Shown here one piece after another: positions 1 through 7,575 of a stretch of DNA of 20,512 nt. The first letter of the stretch is position 1; each line of letters starts with the position of its first letter. The translations under genes and the position numbers were made by a program. This DNA is from Rikenellaceae bacterium (GTDB lineage Bacteria; Bacteroidota; Bacteroidia; Bacteroidales; UBA932). The stretch spans positions 1 to 20,512 of the forward strand of contig CAAGIG010000046.1 of assembly GCA_900769885.1 (NCBI GenBank). The letters are read 5' to 3'. The notes below the pieces were generated by a model. It was not told where the DNA came from. It made no database searches and saw only the letters and a program-made list of their open reading frames with translations.

Positions 1-412
1 AATTGCTGTCCGTTAGCGCGTGTGGAAAATATCGCTTCCGTGCACAGGATGGGTTCAAATATAACCTTGAGAGTGTTTACTGCCCGGCAGCGTACGATGG
101 GTATAACGCTGCCGTGCGCTTGACTATCTTGGGATGCATTCTAAACTTAATTGCTGTCCGTTAGCGTACTGGGGAAATATCGCTGCCGTGCACAGGATGG
201 GTTCAAATATAACCCTGAGAGTGTTTACTGCCCGTTAGCGTTTGATGGGTATAACGCTGCCGTGCACTTGACTATCTTAGGATACATTCTATAGTTAATT
301 GTTGCCCGTCAGCGAACAATGGAAACTTAGCTGCTGTGCAGGGATGTATTCCTGATAACATTCTAAGGTCTATAACTGCCCGTCAGCGTGCGAGTGTCAA
401 TTGCTGCCAGGG
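1..412. repeat. 74-bp tandem repeat array with hairpin cores (six units, 148-bp dimers)
   Basis: A core close to TGCCCGTTAGCG recurs at 7, 81, 155, 229, 303 and 377, exactly 74 bases apart each time. A second arm close to CGCTGCCGTGC recurs at 33, 107, 181, 255, 329 and about 402. The two arms are near reverse complements (10 of 11 pairs in the unit at 81), so each unit can form a stem with a loop of about 14 bases. After the core, units at 7 and 155 share one tail, and those at 81 and 229 share a different one, giving a 148-bp higher-order repeat. By eye, units 1 and 3 match at about 66 of 74 positions. Units 5 and 6 are degenerate and the array fades at about 412. Neither 74 nor 148 is a multiple of three, so this is not a coding repeat. 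The array continues beyond the left edge. Function is unknown. Confidence 0.93.
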
Positions 413-465
413 TTTATCGTATGGGATAATTTTTGTTTTTTTACGGATAAATGTGTCGGAAAAAT

Positions 466-494
466 TTTGATTTGCGCAAAAAAAAATTAACTTT
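466..494 (+). promoter_or_regulatory. Bacteroidota-type promoter for the gene at 593
   Basis: TTTG at 466-469 is followed after 17 bases by TAACTTTG at 487-494, an exact match to the -7 consensus TAnnTTTG. The spacing is about two bases shorter than the usual 19-21. Transcription would begin near 501, giving a leader of about 90 bases. The spacer contains the perfect palindrome TTTGCGCAAA at 471-480, which could be an operator. Within 413-592 I see nothing else apart from A/T-rich sequence. Confidence 0.6.
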
Positions 495-592
495 GCAAAA
501 AGTGAATTTTAACTATTGAAAAAGACACTTTTGCTAAACCTATCTTCTGCTACACAATTAGAAATTTTAATAACTAACTAAATTGATGTGAT

Positions 593-1450
593 ATGAAAAA
601 TCTACTTAAAGCAATTTGTGTAATGTGCTGTCTGCTGGTTGGGTCTCTTCCTGTTTTCGCTCAGCGGATGGATGTTTCTGATGATGTAAATGTGAAAATC
701 GAGCAAGCTCAGGAGAATGCTTATTTGGCGAGTTCCAATTTCTCTTATGAGTTTGGGCAATCTTTGGTTTATTTTGGGGGTGGTGTGGCTGTTTTCGGTG
801 CCAGTGCTTTTATTGCACAGGCAATCATTCAATCGCCTGATGCATCGGGGAATACCAATCCTCCAGGTACTACGAAGTCTACAGGTGCTCCTGTGGGGCC
901 ATCTACATCGGTTCCGATTCTTCCTGCATTTGGAACAATAGGCCTTGCTGCCGGAGGTGCGATTGCGTTGATTGGTGGTATTTGTTGGTGGTTTGGTAAG
1001 GCTAAATTGGCGGACAATGGGGGAAAACAATATTTGGGTAATCAGCGGGGTTTTTCTGCAAGGTTTGATTTGGCAGGAAGTCTGGTTCATCCGATATCTG
1101 TTGATATGGCTTATGGTTATCATTTTAATGATTATTTGTATCTGGGTGCCGGTGTGGGTGGCAGATTTTTTGGAACGGCATCTATTCCGTTGTATGGAGA
1201 GCTCGGTTATTCAATCCTTAAGAAAAGGGTTTCTCCGTTTATTGGTTTGAAAGGTGGTGCCGCTTTTGATGTTACTACGAGGGCAAATAATGAGCCTGTG
1301 GCAGCCGGTTATTTCTGTGTTGATCTTGGTACGCAAATCCGTCATCGTGAGAAGGATTCGGGCAAGGGTGACTGGAAAATAACATCTTATTTTGAAGGCT
1401 ATCTAAACAGGGATATTAATTTTGGTTTGAAGGTGGGGTATTCTTTTTAA
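593..1450 (+). CDS. Unrecognised secreted protein, probable outer-membrane barrel with two glycine-rich hydrophobic segments
   Basis: I do not recognise the family of this 285-residue protein. Residues 1-24 look like a signal peptide: Lys at positions 3 and 6, a hydrophobic core, then LPVFAQ as a likely cleavage region. Two hydrophobic glycine-rich segments follow, at about residues 60-80 and 112-138. They are separated by a linker rich in Pro, Thr, Ser and Gly. From about residue 150 the sequence alternates aromatic and small or polar residues with many glycines, and it ends in YSF. That pattern fits a small outer-membrane beta-barrel whose last residue is the aromatic expected for BAM recognition. 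The ATG at 593 is preceded by an A/T-rich stretch without a Shine-Dalgarno sequence, normal for this phylum. It appears monocistronic, lying between the repeat array and a terminator. An envelope location is well supported. The barrel call is inference and the specific function is unknown. Confidence 0.75.
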   Translation: MKNLLKAICVMCCLLVGSLPVFAQRMDVSDDVNVKIEQAQENAYLASSNFSYEFGQSLVYFGGGVAVFGASAFIAQAIIQSPDASGNTNPPGTTKSTGAPVGPSTSVPILPAFGTIGLAAGGAIALIGGICWWFGKAKLADNGGKQYLGNQRGFSARFDLAGSLVHPISVDMAYGYHFNDYLYLGAGVGGRFFGTASIPLYGELGYSILKKRVSPFIGLKGGAAFDVTTRANNEPVAAGYFCVDLGTQIRHREKDSGKGDWKITSYFEGYLNRDINFGLKVGYSF

Positions 1451-1503
1451 CTCATCTGTTTATAAGGAGTAGTCTCACTACAAAGGATTTAATATAAAGA
1501 TAT

Positions 1504-1534
1504 TACCCCCATCGGGATTTGTCCGGTGGGGGTA
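1504..1534. terminator. Bidirectional terminator between the barrel-like gene and dnaE
   Basis: ACCCCCATCGG pairs with CCGGTGGGGGT around a short loop near 1517-1521, forming a 12-13 bp stem with one or two G-U pairs. On the plus strand it is followed by ATTTTGTATT. On the minus strand it is followed by AATATCTTTATATT. It lies between two convergent genes, 12 bases past the dnaE stop, so it probably serves both. Confidence 0.85.
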
Positions 1535-1545
1535 TTTTGTATTAT

Positions 1546-4500
1546 CTATAATGTGATCTTTTCAATGCGGTATCGCAATCCGCGATTTTCAAGGTAGCTG
1601 ATTATCTCATCGTCTACCATAATGGAGTGTTTGGTTGAAACGAACTCGGTGTTGATGCGGTTTTTGGAGTCAATGATATTAAAGGTCAGTTTTGCTTTTC
1701 CTTTATGTTTGCTAATCACTTTTTTGAACTCTTTCCGGAATGTTTCACTTATTATTTCAACGGGGATGTTTATCACGAGTTCTTTAATGTAGGCATCGCG
1801 GGTGTTGTCCAGTAAGGCCATTGCCACTATCTTTTGAGTGTAGGATGAGATAACAAGTGTTTTGTCCTTTCCACTTCCCTTTCCGTTCTCCTTTTCATCC
1901 AGTTGTCTGTATCGTGCTTTAGGCTGTACCTTGATCAGCAGGTATTTATGAGGTTGCAGATATTTCATATGCTCCTCATACTCCTTGTCATAAAGTATGA
2001 ATGTGGCATCAGAGTTAAAGTCCTCAACGGTAAATTTGCAATATATTCCTTTCCCATTTGATTTGGGCTTTACCTCTATATTCTTGATGAGTCCTGCAAT
2101 GATGGCTGTTTTGGAGCATACCTCTTTTGTCTTTTCAGATTCCATATTTGCATTATCAAGAAATTCCTGCCAGCCGGCAAGTGTTGTTGTGGTAAAGTGC
2201 TCTATCTCAAATCTGAATTTGTCAAGAGGATGGGATGAAAGGTAGAGTCCCACCAGTTCCCTCTCTTTTTTCAATATGTCCAATTCGTCGAGTTGGGGCA
2301 GGACAGGGATTGCAGGACGGACTGTTTCAATCATTTGTGTCTCTCCAAAAAGGGAATCTTTGAGTGACTCGCTGCTTTTTTGGAATTCAGAACCATATCT
2401 GAGCAACAAGTCGAGGAATGTCTCCCCTTTGGACGCTTCCAATGCAAAAGAGCCGCGGTTGACTTCACTGAATCGGTCAAATGCTCCGGAGTAAATCAGT
2501 GACTCCATCCCTTTTTTATTTACAACGGAGGTGTTGATTCTTTCTACAAAATTGAAAATATCGGTGAATGGACCGCCATTCTCACGTACGTCGATAATTG
2601 AGTTTACGGCATTGACCCCGATTCCTTTGATTCCTGACATTCCAAAGCGGATATGCCCCTCTTTGTTTACAGTGAATTTTGTAAAACTTTCGTTGATATC
2701 GGGTCCGAGTACCTTCACTCCGTTGCGGCGGCAGTCGTCGCTGAATTTGGTGATTTCTTCGATGTTACTGAAGTTGTTACTCAATACAGCTGCCATATAT
2801 TCAGCACGGTAGTGTGCTTTCATATAACCAGTCTGATAACCTACCCAGGCATAGCAGGTAGCGTGAGATTTGTTGAAAGCATATTGGGCAAAGGCTTTCC
2901 AGTCGTTCCAAATCTTGTCGAGGGTCTCTTTAGGATACCCTTTTGCACTACCGCCTTCGAAGAATTTCTCCTGAAGTTCTGCCATAACTGAGAGTTGCTT
3001 TTTACCCATCGCTTTACGCAATTTGTCGGCCATACCTTTGGTAAAGTCTGCAAGTCTCTGGGACAGAAGCATCACCTGCTCCTGATAGACAGTTACTCCG
3101 TATGTGTCGTGCAGAATCTCCTCCATATCGTCCAAATCGTATTCGATTTTCTTACGGCCGTGCTTGCGGTCAACGAAGTCGGGGATATAATCCATCGGGC
3201 CGGGACGATACAAAGCATTCATCGCAATAAGGTCCTCAAAACGTGATGGTTGTAGTTCCTGCAGCCATTTCTGCATTCCGGGGGATTCAAACTGGAATAC
3301 ACCGATGGTATCTCCTCTTGAAAAGAGCTGATATGTCAGTTCATCATCCAGCGGAATAGTGTTTACATCTACATCAATACCTCTGGATTGTTTGATGATT
3401 TCAACGCAGTCTTTGAGGATAGTAAGAGTTTTGAGTCCGAGGAAGTCCATTTTTAACATTCCTGCAGACTCGATGAGCGAACCTTCAAATTGGGAAACAA
3501 GGATATCTTTTCCTGTCTCTTTGTCTTTGGCGGTACTCAATGGGATATAGTTTGTGAGGTCGTCCCTTCCGATAATCGTAGCGCAGGCGTGAACTCCTGT
3601 GTTGCGGACAGTCCCTTCCAATTTTGCTGCATATTCAAGAGTCTCTGCTACCAGTGGATCTTGCATAGCCTCCTTGAACTCAGGGACTTTGTCCATACAT
3701 AGAGCAACAGTGGGATCCACTTCCTTGGATTCTTCCGTTACAATTTTTTGTCCCGGATTGTTGGGGTCATCTTCCTCTTTTTTGTTCTTTACTGTAATCT
3801 TTTTGGGAATGGACTTGGAGAGGAAATCGGTCTGGTTAAGACTCAAAGTCTGGATACGTCCCACGTCTTTGATTACACTCTTGGTCGCCATTGTACCGAA
3901 TGTAATCACGTGTGAAACGTGGTCTTTGCCATATTTGTCCTCGACATATTTGAATACCTTATAGCGCCCTTCATCGTCGAAGTCAATATCGATATCGGGC
4001 ATCGAAATACGGTCGGGGTTGAGGAAACGCTCGAACAGCAAATCGTATTTGATGGGGTCTATATTGGTGATTGTCAAACAATAAGCAACAGCACTCCCCG
4101 CTGCTGAACCTCTACCGGGACCTACCCACACACCCATCTTACGGGCAGCCTGTATAAAATCCTGTACAATAAGGAAGTAGTCAGGGAATCCCATCTTTTT
4201 GATGGTGGCAAGTTCAAAATCAATTCTCTCTCTGTGCCCTTCGGGAATATCTTCTCCGTACCTCATTTTAGCCCCTTCGTAGGTAAGGTAGTGGAGATAG
4301 TCGTTGGAGTCTGTAAATCCTTCAGGGAGAGGGAATACCGGAAGAATGGGGTCGCTGTCGAGATTCAAAGTCTCTATTTTGTCGACAATTTCCAGTGTGT
4401 TGGAAATCACTTCAGGGTGGTCACTGAAGAGTTCCTGCATCTCCTGAATGCTTTTCAAATACTCCTGTTGGGTATATCTCAAACGTTTTGGAGAATTGAA

Positions 4501-5217
4501 GTCACTTCCTGTATTGATACAAATCAATCTGTCGTGCGCAGGACCGTCCTCCTTCTTTACAAAGTGAACGTCGTTGGATGCAATGACTTTGATTCCGAAC
4601 TTTTCGGCAATTCTGAAAATCTCGTTGTTGACAACTTCCTGCTCTTCAAAAAGTTTGGTTCCGACTTCTGGCAACTCTGAGATATGTCTCTGTACCTCAA
4701 GATAATAATCTTCTCCAAAAATGGATTGGTGCCATTGGACAATTCTTTCAGCTTCTGCAATGTTTCCATTCAAAATGGCTTGCGGAACCTCTCCACCCAG
4801 GCAGGCAGAACAGCAGACCAACCCTTCGTGATATTGTTCCAGCAATTCGTGGTCAATACGGGGTTTGTAGTAAAAACCTTCTATGTAGGCTTTCGAGGAG
4901 AGTTTTATGAGGTTGTGGTAGCCCTGCATATTTTTCGCAAGGAGGATAAGGTGGTATGCACTCTGGTCCTCACGTCCTTTGCGGTCTGTACGGCTCCCTT
5001 TTGCAACATACACTTCACAACCGGCAATAGGTTTAAGTTTGACCTTAAGTTTCTTGGCGGTGTCAATAAACTCCTTTACCCCGAACATATTGCCGTGGTC
5101 GGTAATGGCAATTGCGGGCTGTCCGTCGGCATCAGCTGTTTTCAGCAAATCTGAGATTTTGGACTGTCCGTCGAGAATAGAGTATTGTGTATGAACGTGT
5201 AAGTGTGCAAATGACAT
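1546..5217 (-). CDS. dnaE: DNA polymerase III alpha subunit (replicative DNA polymerase)
   Basis: Catalytic subunit of the replicative polymerase, 1223 residues, slightly longer than the roughly 1160 of E. coli. Residues 1 to about 220 are the PHP domain: H7, H9, D16, H41, E68, H89, C139, D216 and H218 sit where metal ligands are known in active PHP domains, whereas E. coli has lost several. The polymerase core has the GPGRGSAAGS motif near residue 367 and catalytic aspartates D408 and D410 in PDIDIDF. The third is D591 in KMDFLGL. Further on are a helix-hairpin-helix region (GIKGIG) and SLFGE at 955-959, the probable beta-clamp contact. A C-terminal OB fold with KFTVEDF follows. ATG at 5217 begins MSFAHLHVHT, the normal family start. 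It is the last gene of a three-gene minus-strand operon, 13 bases after the U32 gene, and ends at a strong hairpin. Confidence 0.98.
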   Translation of the reverse strand: MSFAHLHVHTQYSILDGQSKISDLLKTADADGQPAIAITDHGNMFGVKEFIDTAKKLKVKLKPIAGCEVYVAKGSRTDRKGREDQSAYHLILLAKNMQGYHNLIKLSSKAYIEGFYYKPRIDHELLEQYHEGLVCCSACLGGEVPQAILNGNIAEAERIVQWHQSIFGEDYYLEVQRHISELPEVGTKLFEEQEVVNNEIFRIAEKFGIKVIASNDVHFVKKEDGPAHDRLICINTGSDFNSPKRLRYTQQEYLKSIQEMQELFSDHPEVISNTLEIVDKIETLNLDSDPILPVFPLPEGFTDSNDYLHYLTYEGAKMRYGEDIPEGHRERIDFELATIKKMGFPDYFLIVQDFIQAARKMGVWVGPGRGSAAGSAVAYCLTITNIDPIKYDLLFERFLNPDRISMPDIDIDFDDEGRYKVFKYVEDKYGKDHVSHVITFGTMATKSVIKDVGRIQTLSLNQTDFLSKSIPKKITVKNKKEEDDPNNPGQKIVTEESKEVDPTVALCMDKVPEFKEAMQDPLVAETLEYAAKLEGTVRNTGVHACATIIGRDDLTNYIPLSTAKDKETGKDILVSQFEGSLIESAGMLKMDFLGLKTLTILKDCVEIIKQSRGIDVDVNTIPLDDELTYQLFSRGDTIGVFQFESPGMQKWLQELQPSRFEDLIAMNALYRPGPMDYIPDFVDRKHGRKKIEYDLDDMEEILHDTYGVTVYQEQVMLLSQRLADFTKGMADKLRKAMGKKQLSVMAELQEKFFEGGSAKGYPKETLDKIWNDWKAFAQYAFNKSHATCYAWVGYQTGYMKAHYRAEYMAAVLSNNFSNIEEITKFSDDCRRNGVKVLGPDINESFTKFTVNKEGHIRFGMSGIKGIGVNAVNSIIDVRENGGPFTDIFNFVERINTSVVNKKGMESLIYSGAFDRFSEVNRGSFALEASKGETFLDLLLRYGSEFQKSSESLKDSLFGETQMIETVRPAIPVLPQLDELDILKKERELVGLYLSSHPLDKFRFEIEHFTTTTLAGWQEFLDNANMESEKTKEVCSKTAIIAGLIKNIEVKPKSNGKGIYCKFTVEDFNSDATFILYDKEYEEHMKYLQPHKYLLIKVQPKARYRQLDEKENGKGSGKDKTLVISSYTQKIVAMALLDNTRDAYIKELVINIPVEIISETFRKEFKKVISKHKGKAKLTFNIIDSKNRINTEFVSTKHSIMVDDEIISYLENRGLRYRIEKITL

Positions 5218-5230
5218 AAATCAGTGGTTT

Positions 5231-6475
5231 CTAGTTATTTTCAATTTTTTCAAAAAGATATACTTTGTCGGCTCTTCTGACTCTTTGCGGACAAGGGATT
5301 GAGCAATGTGTACCTTGGGATGCGCTTTGGGCAGGCTGTAGTTCCACTCTGATCTCTTCCAGATCCATCTCCACTACTCCCGAGGTAGGACCGATAATCA
5401 TAAGGTGCTGTCCGACAGATATAGGAGCCGCTTCCACTAAAATTTCTGCTACTCCGATATTGCTGAAATAGTTTGTCACTTTTCCGATGTATGTCTTTTT
5501 GCGGGTGGCATTGCTGCCATACACTTTGGACCACTCTCCGAGCCTTGCCCCCTGATAATATCCATCCCAGAAACCTCTGTTGAATACCTCTTCAAGTTCT
5601 TTTTTGAACTCTGTTGCTTTTTCAGGGGTAAATGTTCCCTCTTCGAGCAAATCTGCTGCACGTCTGTATGCTGAAGCGACTTTCTTTACATATTCTGCAC
5701 CTCTGGCGCGTCCCTCTATCTTGAAAACCTTAACCCCTGCATTGAACATCTTGTCCATAAATTCTATGGTGCAAAGGTCTTTGGGAGACATAATGTATTT
5801 GTTGTCCACTTCGAGTTGACGACCTGTTTCAAGGTCTGTAACCTCATATCCTCTGCGGCAAATCTGGAAGCAGGAGCCTCTGTTGGCAGAGTGGTTATAT
5901 TCGTGAAGACTCAAATAACATTTGCCCGAAACGGCCATACACAATGCTCCGTGGCAGAACATCTCAATCTCTACGAGGCGACCTGACGGTCCGCAAATGT
6001 TTTGTTCAATAATCTGATTGTGAATCTCTTTTACTTGCTCCATATTCAACTCTCTGGCAAGCACTACCACATCTGCAAATTGAGAATAGAATCTCACAGC
6101 CTCGATATTGGAAATATTGGCCTGTGTTGAAATATGGACTTCCAATCCGATGGAACGGGCATACAGGATGACCGAAATATCCGATGCAATAACTGCACTG
6201 ACGCCGGCATCCAGGGCTGCCTGAAGAGTCTGTTTCCCTTTCTCCAAATCTTCATTGTACATAATGATATTCAGAGTGAGGTATGATTTCACATTGTTTT
6301 CGGAGCAGATTCTGGTGATTTCGGGAAGGTCTGCCATTGTGAAATTGTTGGCAGAGTGGGAACGCATATTGAGGTTCTCCACTCCGAAATAGATAGAATT
6401 TGCACCACCTTGTATAGCTGCCATAAGGGCTTCAAAGTTCCCCGCAGGAGCCATTATTTCTATTTGTCTTTCCAT
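5231..6475 (-). CDS. trhP: Peptidase U32 family protein, probable tRNA 5-hydroxyuridine synthesis protein TrhP
   Basis: Despite the name, characterised bacterial relatives take part in RNA hydroxylation: TrhP (YegQ) in prephenate-dependent 5-hydroxyuridine formation at tRNA position 34, and RlhA on 23S rRNA. This protein has 414 residues. The U32 signature is intact: EMFCHGALC, then SGKCYLS, then GSCFQIC. Its four cysteines, C179, C186, C202 and C206, are candidates for iron-sulfur binding. The N-terminal half (APAGNFEAL, GGANSIYFG, STQANISN) looks like the family's TIM-barrel-like fold. The length and the absence of the long C-terminal extension of RlhA favour TrhP, but a paralogue with another RNA substrate is possible. 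The start codon overlaps the stop of the upstream gene by one base (TAATG), indicating translational coupling. Confidence 0.88.
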   Translation of the reverse strand: MERQIEIMAPAGNFEALMAAIQGGANSIYFGVENLNMRSHSANNFTMADLPEITRICSENNVKSYLTLNIIMYNEDLEKGKQTLQAALDAGVSAVIASDISVILYARSIGLEVHISTQANISNIEAVRFYSQFADVVVLARELNMEQVKEIHNQIIEQNICGPSGRLVEIEMFCHGALCMAVSGKCYLSLHEYNHSANRGSCFQICRRGYEVTDLETGRQLEVDNKYIMSPKDLCTIEFMDKMFNAGVKVFKIEGRARGAEYVKKVASAYRRAADLLEEGTFTPEKATEFKKELEEVFNRGFWDGYYQGARLGEWSKVYGSNATRKKTYIGKVTNYFSNIGVAEILVEAAPISVGQHLMIIGPTSGVVEMDLEEIRVELQPAQSASQGTHCSIPCPQRVRRADKVYLFEKIENN

Positions 6476-7443
6476 TATTTGTCTCTAAAAGTCATTTTTT
6501 TAGCAAATTGGACAAGGGCATCATATTGCTCTTGAGGCAAATTCAATTGCTCAATTTTTCCAATTGCCTGTTTATAATATTTGTCAATCTCTTTTTCTGC
6601 TTTCTCCTTGATTCCAAGTTCGGTGTAGATGGCCTGAGCTGCAGCAATTTTCTCCTGGGCACGGTCCTCTCCAAGGGCTACAATCTTTTCCCAGCGCTCT
6701 TTCTGCTCCCCTTCTACAGTGTTGTAGCACTCAACGAACAACCAGCTTTTCTTATTGTTTGTGATGTCTCCACCAATGTTCTTTCCAAAGACTTTGGGGT
6801 CTCCGAAATTGTCAAGGTAGTCGTCAGCTATCTGGAATGCAATTCCCAACAAATATCCGTAGTCGTAGAGCAGTTGGGCTTTCTCTGCAGGAGCTCCAGC
6901 CAGGACGGCACCCATTTTTGCACTGCAGGCGATAAGAACAGCAGTTTTAAGTCCAATCATTTTAAGGTAATCTTCCATTGAAATGACGGGGATATCCTCA
7001 AAATTCATATCATATTGCTGTCCTTCACACACTTGTGCCGCAGTTCTGTTGAACAGGGCAAGGGCCTCTCCCAATCTCTCTGCAGGGGCCTGGCTGATGA
7101 ACTGGTATGCCTGAATCGACATTACGTCACCTGAAAGTATAGCAATGTTGTCATTCCATTTCTTGTGGATAGTCTCTTTTCCTCTGCGCATATCAGCCTT
7201 GTCCATAATGTCATCGTGGATAAGGGTGAATGTGTGGAAAATCTCAATCGCCAACGCAGGATTGATGATAGATGAGTCTATCTTGTCGCTGAACAGAGAA
7301 TATGTCAGCAGGCAAAGTCTTGGTCTGATTCTTTTACCTCCAATAGAGAAAATATATTCTATCGGATCGTACAATTCTTTGGGATTTCCACCCAAATTTA
7401 TCTCTTCTATACCCTTTTTAAGGTGTTTGTCAATATCAATCAT
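6475..7443 (-). CDS. Polyprenyl diphosphate synthase (trans-isoprenyl chain elongation)
   Basis: Condenses isopentenyl diphosphate onto an allylic diphosphate to build linear isoprenoids for quinones or lipid carriers; soluble and Mg-dependent. The protein has 322 residues, usual for the family. The first aspartate-rich motif is DDIMD at 77-81, followed by RRG at 86-88. The second is FQIADDYLD, with its aspartates at 207, 208 and 211. GGKRIRP at 35-41 binds isopentenyl diphosphate. Residue F72, five before the first motif, is aromatic. In characterised enzymes a bulky residue there limits chain length, so a short product (farnesyl or geranylgeranyl) is suggested but not proven; a longer menaquinone side-chain enzyme remains possible. 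It is the first gene of the operon that continues into trhP and dnaE. Confidence 0.93.
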   Translation of the reverse strand: MIDIDKHLKKGIEEINLGGNPKELYDPIEYIFSIGGKRIRPRLCLLTYSLFSDKIDSSIINPALAIEIFHTFTLIHDDIMDKADMRRGKETIHKKWNDNIAILSGDVMSIQAYQFISQAPAERLGEALALFNRTAAQVCEGQQYDMNFEDIPVISMEDYLKMIGLKTAVLIACSAKMGAVLAGAPAEKAQLLYDYGYLLGIAFQIADDYLDNFGDPKVFGKNIGGDITNNKKSWLFVECYNTVEGEQKERWEKIVALGEDRAQEKIAAAQAIYTELGIKEKAEKEIDKYYKQAIGKIEQLNLPQEQYDALVQFAKKMTFRDK

Positions 7444-7469
7444 ACTCGTGAACTTAAAAACCTATCTTA

Positions 7470-7477
7470 CAAAGATA
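7470..7477 (-). promoter_or_regulatory. -7 promoter box for the polyprenyl synthase-trhP-dnaE operon
   Basis: Read on the minus strand this is TATCTTTG, a perfect TAnnTTTG box, 26 bases upstream of the start codon at 7443. I find no convincing TTTG at the -33 position, so the promoter may be weak or activator-dependent. It lies in a 132-bp divergent region shared with rsgA. Confidence 0.55.
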
Positions 7478-7539
7478 ACCATTTTTGGGCGAATTTGAAT
7501 ATTTGTTATTAACAATGTAGGCACTACTTTTCAATAAAC

Positions 7540-7570
7540 TTTGTAATTCCCTTACTTGTTAGTATTTTCG
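7540..7570 (+). promoter_or_regulatory. Possible promoter for rsgA
   Basis: TTTG at 7540-7543 is followed after exactly 19 bases by TATTTTCG at 7563-7570, one mismatch from TAnnTTTG. Transcription would start within a few bases of the GTG start codon, so the mRNA would be leaderless or nearly so. A competing candidate is TAAACTTTG at 7535-7543, with one extra base in the box, which would give a leader of about 25 bases. Confidence 0.35.
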
Positions 7571-7575
7571 CACTT

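Noticed and set aside
48..68. Segment containing GGTTCAAAT, resembling a tRNA T-arm, also present at about 196-216
   Set aside because: No acceptor, D or anticodon stems can be assembled around it, and the segment belongs to the tail of type A repeat units.
1..412. Integron attC array or CRISPR array
   Set aside because: Cores contain GTTAGCG, not the GTTRRRY site of attC, no cassette-size ORFs lie between them, and 74-bp spacing is too tight. For CRISPR, the intervening sequences are shared between alternate units and so are not unique spacers, and no cas genes are present.
602..1123. Minus-strand open frame of 173 codons opposite the barrel-like gene
   Set aside because: It has low-complexity, basic and cysteine-containing sequence with no domain, and it lies entirely antisense to a gene with a signal peptide and promoter. 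It is a shadow frame.
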